Positions 1 through 5,381 of a stretch of DNA of 6,625 nt are shown here, piece by piece. The notes beneath the pieces are model-generated. The model did not search any database. It saw only the letters and a program-made list of their open reading frames with translations, and was not told the DNA's origin. Every line of letters begins with the position of its first letter. The first letter of the stretch is position 1. Source of the stretch: an uncultured Lachnospiraceae bacterium (GTDB taxonomy: Bacteria; Bacillota; Clostridia; Lachnospirales; Lachnospiraceae); contig CACZOS010000164.1 in assembly GCA_902782815.1 (NCBI GenBank), forward strand, positions 1-6,625. The letters are read 5' to 3'. The translations under genes were made by a program, and so were the position numbers.

Positions 1-576
1 AAATACGGCCCCGTGGTAAAAGTCCTGTTTTTATCTTTAGAAAAAGATGCGAAGGAGATCATCGGTTATTCAAAAAGGCTGCAGGATATCAATCCCGAGC
101 TTAAGATTATCTACCTGTCGGAATTAAGTGAGACGATCTTCGAAGTATTTGAAGCGGCTCCTACCTATGTACTTTCCAGACCTCTTGATGAAGACCATAC
201 AAAGCAGGCCATCCACAAAGCTCTTCGGGAACTCAACCAGTCAGGAGAGAAAGTATTTACCATCATAAACAAACAGGGAATTTTTACTGTTCCTTATGAT
301 GATATCTATTATGTTGAAAGTGATAAGCGGAAGCTGAATATCTTCGGCGAAGCCGGTCTGGTAAAGTCCATTAATCTGAAGATATCCGATTTCCTCACTT
401 ATGAACATGGGGACAGCTTCCTGCAGTGCCACAAGAGTTATGCGGTAAATCTCAGGCACATTTCCCAGTTGGAGAAGTATTCCATCATCCTGAAAAACGG
501 GATGGAACTTCCCATAAGCCAATCCAGGTATGCGGATACCAAGGCCGGTTACATGAGTTATCTGGAGAATGAATAA
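1..576 (+). CDS. LytTR-family response regulator with degenerate receiver (5' end outside window)
   Basis: The frame is open from base 1 to the TAA at 574-576. The first possible start (GTG at 13) has no Shine-Dalgarno, and the protein there begins in the middle of a receiver-like fold, so the gene almost certainly starts upstream. Counting from the first codon, residues about 5-75 match the second half of a CheY-type receiver: strand beta-3 (FLSL, 10-13), an 'INPELKIIYLS' stretch (30-40) and an 'LSRP' (58-61) where receivers have YLxKP. Where FLDI would place the phosphorylated Asp there is Ser12, and the conserved Lys is replaced. Residues about 85-187 form a LytTR DNA-binding domain, with hallmarks YVES (104-107), CHKSYAVN (143-150) and LPIS (170-173). 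LytTR proteins bind direct repeats upstream of target promoters. Loss of the Asp suggests phosphorylation-independent control, which is inference. No partner histidine kinase is visible. Confidence 0.85.
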   Translation, partial: KYGPVVKVLFLSLEKDAKEIIGYSKRLQDINPELKIIYLSELSETIFEVFEAAPTYVLSRPLDEDHTKQAIHKALRELNQSGEKVFTIINKQGIFTVPYDDIYYVESDKRKLNIFGEAGLVKSINLKISDFLTYEHGDSFLQCHKSYAVNLRHISQLEKYSIILKNGMELPISQSRYADTKAGYMSYLENE

Positions 577-612
577 AAAGAACAGCGTCACAGATTTTTA
601 CTCAAAAAGCGT

Positions 613-644
613 AAGGACTGTCGTTTTCGACAGTCCTTTTCTTT
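613..644 (+). terminator. Intrinsic terminator, possibly bidirectional
   Basis: A perfect 11-bp inverted repeat (613-623 with 628-638) encloses a TTTT loop and is followed on the plus strand by a T-rich run (639-644). It lies 36 bases past the LytTR stop and 34 bases past the stop of the convergent minus-strand gene. On the minus strand the stem is followed after four bases by five Ts, so it may stop both transcripts, more weakly on that side. Confidence 0.85.
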
Positions 645-672
645 ATCCGGTGTGAGCAGAGAGCAAGCCGGG

Positions 673-1041
673 TCAGTCCGCGTAGAAATAGACCCAGTCC
701 TTGATGAGGTCATCCACGTTCTCCAGGAGTTTTTTCCGTTCTTTTTTTGTGGGATCCGGCACATAGATGCCTCCTGAACAGACCACGGTTTTGCCGGTCG
801 CCCGGCAGATCTTATCCGCCACATAGATGCAAAAGCATTCCTCAGGGTCTTCCAGGGTGGAGATGATGGAGATATCCGTGGTGTTTTTTTCCGGATCATC
901 CGGATCTTCCACCGGAGTGGCGTAGGCAATGCAGCCCAGGTATGGTTTATCCCCCCCTGTCAGTAAAATATGAAGATCTTCTCCCACGGGAGTGACTTCC
1001 ATTTCAATTTTCGTAAAAAGCAGAACCCGGTGCAGTTTCAT
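673..1041 (-). CDS. LpdD-like (PAC_BAC family) small protein, putative prenylated-flavin chaperone
   Basis: This encodes 122 residues, soluble, with no signal peptide or membrane segment. A longer frame opens at 1062, but its first codons are themselves the ribosome binding site for the ATG at 1041-1039, so the inner Met is preferred. Near the N terminus are 'EVTPVGEDLHILLTGGDKPYLG' features: VGEDL (19-23) and TGGDKPYLG (28-36). An alternating beta/alpha pattern follows, then a highly charged C-terminal helix. This matches from memory the small family annotated as LpdD-like or 'proteasome assembly chaperone-like', which in some bacteria helps UbiD-type decarboxylases obtain prenylated FMN. 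No UbiD or UbiX partner is visible here, so the chaperone role is a family-level transfer only. The gene stands alone, convergent with the LytTR gene and divergent from asnS. Confidence 0.72.
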   Translation of the reverse strand: MKLHRVLLFTKIEMEVTPVGEDLHILLTGGDKPYLGCIAYATPVEDPDDPEKNTTDISIISTLEDPEECFCIYVADKICRATGKTVVCSGGIYVPDPTKKERKKLLENVDDLIKDWVYFYAD

Positions 1042-1046
1042 CTTTT

Positions 1047-1057
1047 CTCCTTCCTCC
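1047..1057 (-). promoter_or_regulatory. Ribosome binding site that fixes the start of the LpdD-like gene
   Basis: Read on the minus strand, the bases are GGAGGAAGGAG, ending 5 bases before the ATG at 1041-1039. This double purine-rich Shine-Dalgarno lies inside the first codons of the longer frame starting at 1062. That longer start has only 'gacaaaa' immediately upstream, so it is unlikely to be used. Confidence 0.85.
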
Positions 1058-1089
1058 ATCATTTTTGTCAGTAATGATCCTTCTCTTAA

Positions 1090-1098
1090 AGTATACCA
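1090..1098 (-). promoter_or_regulatory. Extended -10 promoter for the LpdD-like gene
   Basis: On the minus strand the bases read TGGTATACT, a TGn-extended -10 element with one mismatch to TATAAT. No -35 match is present at the expected 17-base distance. That position (1113-1118) is occupied by the centre of a palindrome. Predicted transcription start is near 1083, giving a leader of about 40 bases. Confidence 0.6.
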
Positions 1099-1109
1099 TA
1101 AAAACTCAG

Positions 1110-1123
1110 CTTTTCCGGAAAAG
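1110..1123. promoter_or_regulatory. 14-bp perfect palindrome, candidate operator
   Basis: CTTTTCCGGAAAAG is its own reverse complement. It sits exactly over the -35 position of the minus-strand promoter, and about 80 bases upstream of the predicted asnS transcription start. Its placement suits a dimeric regulator acting on the small gene. It has no loop, so it is a poor RNA hairpin. The binding protein is unknown. Confidence 0.45.
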
Positions 1124-1186
1124 ATGAAAAATCAAGGCAAAAAACCGCAAAAAATGTAAATCAGGGATTTATTTCTCTGAAATCTG

Positions 1187-1195
1187 TGTTAGAAT
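1187..1195 (+). promoter_or_regulatory. Extended -10 promoter for asnS
   Basis: TGTTAGAAT provides TGn followed by TAGAAT, a good extended -10. The corresponding -35 region (about 1167-1172) is AT-rich without a clear TTGACA. The predicted start is near 1202, giving a 5' leader of about 43 bases. Confidence 0.6.
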
Positions 1196-1204
1196 GGTAC
1201 AACA

Positions 1205-1219
1205 GGGTGGACCCCACCC
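1205..1219 (+). other. Short GC-rich hairpin at the 5' end of the asnS transcript
   Basis: GGGTGG (1205-1210) pairs perfectly with CCACCC (1214-1219) across a three-base loop. It would lie within a few bases of the predicted mRNA 5' end, and its 3' edge is 11 bases before the AAGGAG Shine-Dalgarno (1231-1236). It is not followed by a T-run, so it is not a terminator. A 5' stabilising hairpin is the simplest reading. Confidence 0.45.
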
Positions 1220-1244
1220 AGAATTCAGATAAGGAGAGATTAGT

Positions 1245-2630
1245 ATGGTAACGGTTCGTGAGATCTATAAGGATCAGGAAGCCTATATCGGCAAAAAGAT
1301 CACAGTGGGAGGATGGGTGCGAAGCATCCGCGGTTCCAAGCATTTCGGTTTTCTGGTGCTCCATGACGGAACATTTTTTGAGCCCCTTCAGGTAGTTTAT
1401 GGAGAGCAGCTTCCTAATTTTGCGGCTGTTTCCAAGTGGAATGTGGGTTCCGCCGTTATCGTTGAAGGTACCCTGGTAGCTACTCCCGAAGCCAAACAGC
1501 CCTTTGAGATCCAGGCAGACTCCATCGCTCTGGAAGGAGCTTCCGCGCCGGATTATCCCCTTCAGAAGAAGAGACACACCCTGGAGTTCTTAAGGAGCAT
1601 ATCTCATCTTCGTCCCAGGACGAATACCTTCCAGGCTGTTTTCCGCGTCCGGTCTCTGGCGGCCTTTGCCATCCATCAGTTCTTCCAGGAGCAGGGGTTT
1701 GTCTCTGTCCACACTCCTATCATTACCGGAAGCGATGCCGAGGGAGCCGGCGAGATGTTCCAGGTTACCACCCTGGACCTCAATGATGTTCCCAGGACAG
1801 AGGACGGAGAAGTGGATTACTCCCGGGACTTCTTCAATAAAAACACAAACCTTACCGTCAGCGGCCAGCTTAACGGCGAGGTTTATGCCCAGGCTTTCCG
1901 CAACATCTATACCTTTGGCCCCACCTTCCGCGCGGAGAACTCCAACACCGCAAGACATGCGGCAGAGTTCTGGATGATCGAGCCCGAGATGGCCTTCACC
2001 GACCTCAAAGGAGATATGGAGATAGCGGAAGCTATGCTTAAATATGTGATCCGCTATGTCCTTGAGCATGCGCCGGAGGAGATGAAGTTTTTTAACCAGT
2101 TCATGGACAAGGGGCTTCTGGACCGTCTCAACCATGTGGTGAACTCCGATTTCGGCGTGGTGACCTACACAGATGCTATAGATATTTTGACCAAAAATAA
2201 CGATAATTTTGAATATAAAGTGTCCTGGGGCGTGGACCTTCAGACAGAGCACGAGCGTTATCTCACAGAGCAGGTGTTCAAGCGCCCGGTATTCGTCATC
2301 AACTATCCCAAGGAGATCAAGGCCTTCTACATGAAGCTCAATGAGGACGGGAAGACTGTGGCAGCCATGGACTGCCTGGTACCGGGTATCGGAGAGATCA
2401 TCGGCGGCAGCCAGAGGGAAGATGACTACGACAAACTTCTGAAACGGATCACTGATGCGGGGATGGCAAGAGAGACATATGATTTTTATCTTGATCTCCG
2501 CCGTTACGGATCCACACATCATTCGGGATTCGGCCTTGGCTTCGAGCGCCTGATCATGTACCTTACCGGAGTGAGCAATATCCGTGACGTTATTCCCTTC
2601 CCGAGGACCGTCAACAACTGCGAACTCTAA
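1245..2630 (+). CDS. asnS: Asparaginyl-tRNA synthetase
   Basis: A class IIb aminoacyl-tRNA synthetase that attaches Asn to tRNA-Asn in the cytoplasm using ATP. The 461 residues are full length for bacterial AsnRS. Residues about 15-95 form the OB-fold anticodon-binding domain (VGGWVRSIR, 21-29). A linker leads to the catalytic core, with motif 1 around 147-165 and motif 2 with the FRAE signature (228-231). EFWMIEPE follows (241-248), and motif 3 is GFGLGFERL (428-436). The ending [11 protein letters not shown] (445-455) is characteristic of AsnRS. The insertion containing 'LDLNDV' and '[14 protein letters not shown]' (about 177-209), plus the length, separates it from AspRS, which is longer in bacteria. 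The start is supported by AAGGAG 8 bases upstream of ATG. It is transcribed alone, with its own promoter and terminator. No T-box leader precedes it. Confidence 0.97.
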   Translation: MVTVREIYKDQEAYIGKKITVGGWVRSIRGSKHFGFLVLHDGTFFEPLQVVYGEQLPNFAAVSKWNVGSAVIVEGTLVATPEAKQPFEIQADSIALEGASAPDYPLQKKRHTLEFLRSISHLRPRTNTFQAVFRVRSLAAFAIHQFFQEQGFVSVHTPIITGSDAEGAGEMFQVTTLDLNDVPRTEDGEVDYSRDFFNKNTNLTVSGQLNGEVYAQAFRNIYTFGPTFRAENSNTARHAAEFWMIEPEMAFTDLKGDMEIAEAMLKYVIRYVLEHAPEEMKFFNQFMDKGLLDRLNHVVNSDFGVVTYTDAIDILTKNNDNFEYKVSWGVDLQTEHERYLTEQVFKRPVFVINYPKEIKAFYMKLNEDGKTVAAMDCLVPGIGEIIGGSQREDDYDKLLKRITDAGMARETYDFYLDLRRYGSTHHSGFGLGFERLIMYLTGVSNIRDVIPFPRTVNNCEL

Positions 2631-2658
2631 GTGAACAGAAAATATATTTTTAAACTTT

Positions 2659-2741
2659 AAAAAGATGGGATGATCACGATTTTTCCCGCTGAAGTGGTGC
2701 AAACACTTCCCGGGAATCCTGTGGTCATCTCATCTTTTTTT
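2659..2741 (+). terminator. Very long terminator-like hairpin after asnS
   Basis: Bases 2659-2677 pair with 2721-2739 in a 19-bp stem interrupted only by two G-T wobbles. Inside it, CCCG (2685-2688) pairs with CGGG (2711-2714), and GAAGTG (2691-2696) pairs with CACTTC (2704-2709) around a 7-base loop. A run of seven Ts (2735-2741) closes the 3' side, and the matching As start the 5' arm, so it could also terminate minus-strand transcription. It begins 28 bases after the asnS stop. The size is far beyond a normal intrinsic terminator (usually 20-30 nt of stem-loop). Confidence 0.8.
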
Positions 2742-2790
2742 GAACCGGTCTCATGTACAACATTTTACAGAAAAAGGACAGATTACTCTT

Positions 2791-2818
2791 TTGTTTTTTC
2801 CCCGGTATGAGGTATAAT
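2791..2818 (+). promoter_or_regulatory. Sigma-A-type promoter of the vWA/kinase operon
   Basis: A consensus TATAAT (2813-2818) lies 16 bases after TTGTTT (2791-2796), which matches only the TTG half of the -35 consensus. The predicted start is near 2825. It is the only strong -10 element between the asnS terminator and the first gene of the operon. Confidence 0.65.
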
Positions 2819-2824
2819 CATTAT

Positions 2825-2956
2825 GGGTGTTCGAAGGTAAGTAGAACAGTAGATAGATAAATCTCGATACGGGAACGGAAAAATTGCTGTATTTTTGAAT
2901 ATAGTAGAAGAGTGCGCCGTTAAAATACCAACGCGGGGAGATATAGGAGGTAGTTT
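2825..2956 (+). other. 130-nt untranslated leader of the vWA/kinase operon
   Basis: No convincing gene lies between 2631 and 2956. Beyond the asnS hairpin and the promoter, this stretch is the predicted 5' leader. It contains a 5-bp inverted repeat TGTTC/GAACA (2828-2832, 2844-2848) and a 7-bp hairpin CTGTATT/AATATAG with a 4-base loop (2887-2904). A very strong Shine-Dalgarno AGGAGGT (2945-2951) ends 5 bases before the ATG. I do not recognise a known riboswitch, and there is no T-run for an attenuator. Confidence 0.5.
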
Positions 2957-3979
2957 ATGCCGAAATGGATAGATCTCAATGAAATGGATGACGAATTATT
3001 CCTGGACAGGAGGAATTTCGGAGGAAGAAGCGTGATCCAGGAGGAGCTGGCGGAGAAAGTCTCTGCCTATTACCATCCATCCTCTGAAGACAACTTTTCC
3101 TCCCGGAAATCACATGATGAGGAGGATGCCTATCCTTCCAGGAAATTTGTCCTGGAGGACGATGAGGATGATATTCCCGTGGAAAAGAAGATATCCCGCC
3201 GGGTTTCCGAGGAGGACTTCCTGGATGTGATGGAACCGGCCAAGAAGAGCATGACCATCTTTTTCCTGATCGATGTGTCAAAGAGCATGAAGGGAACCAA
3301 GATCGGCTCCCTGAACTCCACTATGGAAGAACTGCTCCCCGCCCTGGTGGGTGTGGGTGAGGCCTCCACGGACGTGAAGATTGCCGTCATGAAGTTTTCC
3401 ACGAAGGTGGACTGGGTGACGCCTGAACCGGTGAAGATTGAAGATTATCAATATTGGAACCGGCTTGAACCGGAAGGATTAACGTTCATGGGTGATGCTT
3501 TTCTGGAATTGTCCAGGAAACTGTCCCGGAACAGTTTCCTGAATTCGCCCTCCCTGTCCTATGCACCGGTTATTTTCCTTCTTTCTGACGGAACCCCCAA
3601 TGATAACTGGCAGAAGGGTCTGGAGACCCTGAAGGAGAACAAGTGGTTTCAGTACGGCCTGAAGATCGCCCTGGGCATCGGGTCCGAGGTGGATATGGAT
3701 GTACTGCGGGCCTTTACCGGCAATGATGAACTGGCCGTTCAGGCAAAGACGGCGGATCAGCTGAGGGAGCTGGTCAAGCTTCTGGCGGTGACCTCCTCCC
3801 AGATCGGAAGCAGGAGCCTTGCCCTGGTGGATGACTCCCCTGCCGGAAGAGGAAATGTGGAGGCGACCGCAGCCCAGGCCAAGGAGAAGGTTCTGGTGGA
3901 GGAGATCCGCCAGGGAACCAGGGACATTCTGGGTGAGGCAGTGGACCTTGATACGGTGGATTTTGACGAAGGATGGTAA
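2957..3979 (+). CDS. TerY-like von Willebrand factor A (vWA) domain protein
   Basis: The protein has 340 residues and no signal peptide or membrane segment, so it is cytoplasmic. Residues 1-95 are an extension rich in acidic and serine residues (about 42-73 strongly acidic, probably disordered). The vWA domain spans about 98-280. The MIDAS metal site is complete: DVSKS (D106, S108, S110), T176 in GLTFMG, and D211 in SDG. The 'LLSDGTPNDNWQKGL' stretch (208-222) closely resembles TerY, the vWA protein of tellurite-resistance-linked loci. TerY itself starts directly with the vWA domain, so the N-terminal extension is unusual. A charged Ala/Glu-rich tail (about 295-340) ends in DFDEGW. MIDAS vWA domains bind a divalent metal and a partner protein's acidic residue. 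Being the first gene of an operon with a kinase suggests an adaptor or target role. AGGAGGT 5 bases upstream supports the start. Confidence 0.88.
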   Translation: MPKWIDLNEMDDELFLDRRNFGGRSVIQEELAEKVSAYYHPSSEDNFSSRKSHDEEDAYPSRKFVLEDDEDDIPVEKKISRRVSEEDFLDVMEPAKKSMTIFFLIDVSKSMKGTKIGSLNSTMEELLPALVGVGEASTDVKIAVMKFSTKVDWVTPEPVKIEDYQYWNRLEPEGLTFMGDAFLELSRKLSRNSFLNSPSLSYAPVIFLLSDGTPNDNWQKGLETLKENKWFQYGLKIALGIGSEVDMDVLRAFTGNDELAVQAKTADQLRELVKLLAVTSSQIGSRSLALVDDSPAGRGNVEATAAQAKEKVLVEEIRQGTRDILGEAVDLDTVDFDEGW

Positions 3980-3997
3980 CAGGGGGATATTATTGAT

Positions 3998-5356
3998 ATG
4001 GGTATGAGAGAATTAAAAATCGGCGAGCGTATCCCCGTGGAACGGGGAGGAGAAGCCGTCGTATCCCGGGAATTAGGAAGAGGAGGACAGGGTATCGTCT
4101 ATCAGGTCCGGTACCGTGGCCGGGAGTATGCCTTAAAGTGGTATTTTATCAGCAGGATCAGGGATCCTGAAGCCTTCCGGGGTAATCTGCGGAAGAATAT
4201 AGAGGACGGAGCGCCAAACGACCAGTTTATCTGGCCTCTCTTTCTGACGGAAACCAAGGCCAACGGGGCTTTCGGATACCTGATGGAACTGGCTCCCCGG
4301 GGTTATGAGTCCTTCACGGATATCTATAACGGATATCGTTGGGAGAGACCGCGTGTCAAAGGGCAGCCTGCCAGAAAGATCACGGTCAGGTTTGCTTCCC
4401 TGGATGTCATGATCAAGGCAGCGATCAATATCGTCAAGGCCTTCCGTGCCCTTCATCTGTGCGGAAAGAGCTACCAGGACCTGAATGACGGTGGATTTTT
4501 TATTGACGTGAAGACCGGCCATGTCCTGGTCTGTGACTGTGACAATGTGGCTGCTGACGGAGAGAATTTCGGAATAGGCGGAATGCCCGGATTCATGGCT
4601 CCTGAGGTGGTAAAAGGGATCAGCAAGCCCAATGTGCTGACGGACCGGTATTCCCTGGCTGTTGTCCTTTTTAAACTCTTCTTCAGGGGAGATCCCCTGG
4701 AGGGAAGTAAGGTTCTGCGCTGTGTAGTGATGACTGAGGAGAACGATCTTATCCATTATGGAAAGGATCCGGTGTTTGTCTATGATCCGGACAATGCCTC
4801 AAACCGTCCGGTGAAAGGAGTTCACGATAACGTGATCCGGCTCTGGCAGATCTATCCGGACTATATCCGGGAAGCATTTACCATCTCTTTCACTTACGGG
4901 ATCAAGGAACCCAACGCAAGGATCATTGAGAAGAACTGGATCCGGATGCTGATCCAGCTGAAGCTGGATATCGTGCATTGCAGCTGCGGCAGGGTTTCCT
5001 TCTCCAGTGCCTTTGCCCAGGAGGGGAAACATACCATGAGATGTGACCGTTGCGGTACCATGATCTATACCCTGGGGATAAACGGCTATGAGTTCCCCCT
5101 TATGCAGGGAGCCAGACTTTATCGGTGCCTGACGGAGAAAAATAATGATGATTTTGAGACAGTGACCGGAGAGGTCATTGAGAACCGCCTGAAAAAAGGG
5201 CTGTTCGGTATAAAGAACCTGACCCGCCAGACCTGGTCTGCCAGCTTTCCGGACGGCAGCGTCAAGGATGTGGGTCCCGGAAAAGGGGTGCCCATCTGGC
5301 AGGGACTGAAGATTGATTTTGCGGAATCCGTCCATGGAGAGATCCTGGCGGACTGA
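3998..5356 (+). CDS. Ser/Thr-type protein kinase with zinc ribbon and beta-rich C-terminal domain
   Basis: The protein has 452 residues. The kinase domain is about 20-320: glycine loop GRGGQG (27-32) and ATP-anchoring Lys47 in YALKWY. The catalytic loop at 159-166 has D161 in place but reads YQDL where HRDL is usual, with Asn163 for Lys and Gly166 where the metal-binding Asn belongs. The DFG position is DCD (180-182), and APE is 201-203. DRYSL (216-220) is the alpha-F Asp motif. A zinc ribbon follows (C328, C330, C349, C352). Residues about 373-446 form a beta-rich module with 'GLFGIKNL' and 'FPDG' that ends in a 'GVPIWQGLKIDF' strand, loosely FHA-like (inference). There is no transmembrane segment, unlike PknB-type kinases. 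The start is supported by AGGGGG 11 bases upstream, and the gene lies 18 bases after the vWA stop. It probably phosphorylates a partner in the same operon. Activity is uncertain because of Gly166. Confidence 0.85.
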   Translation: MGMRELKIGERIPVERGGEAVVSRELGRGGQGIVYQVRYRGREYALKWYFISRIRDPEAFRGNLRKNIEDGAPNDQFIWPLFLTETKANGAFGYLMELAPRGYESFTDIYNGYRWERPRVKGQPARKITVRFASLDVMIKAAINIVKAFRALHLCGKSYQDLNDGGFFIDVKTGHVLVCDCDNVAADGENFGIGGMPGFMAPEVVKGISKPNVLTDRYSLAVVLFKLFFRGDPLEGSKVLRCVVMTEENDLIHYGKDPVFVYDPDNASNRPVKGVHDNVIRLWQIYPDYIREAFTISFTYGIKEPNARIIEKNWIRMLIQLKLDIVHCSCGRVSFSSAFAQEGKHTMRCDRCGTMIYTLGINGYEFPLMQGARLYRCLTEKNNDDFETVTGEVIENRLKKGLFGIKNLTRQTWSASFPDGSVKDVGPGKGVPIWQGLKIDFAESVHGEILAD

Positions 5357-5381
5357 CCCGCGGGAATTGAGTGTGATCGAT

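Noticed and set aside
1042..1062. Upstream ATGs extending the LpdD-like protein by seven residues
   Set aside because: These codons are the purine-rich Shine-Dalgarno of the downstream ATG, and no binding site precedes them.
1201..1220. AGGGTGG followed by ACC before asnS, resembling the T-box antiterminator motif
   Set aside because: The predicted transcription start is only a few bases upstream, so there is no room for a specifier stem. The CCGCG part is missing and no terminator follows. The bases are explained by a simple 6-bp hairpin.
1590..2702. 370-codon open frame antisense to asnS
   Set aside because: It is a shadow of a conserved, highly expressed gene, resembles no known protein, and begins inside the asnS terminator hairpin.
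2823..2840. Five-codon leader peptide (MGVRR) at the start of the vWA leader
   Set aside because: Its ATG falls at the predicted transcription start with no space for a ribosome binding site, and no attenuator structure follows.
2753..2860. 35-codon open frame upstream of the vWA gene
   Set aside because: It has no Shine-Dalgarno and runs through the operon promoter, so it would not be on the main transcript.
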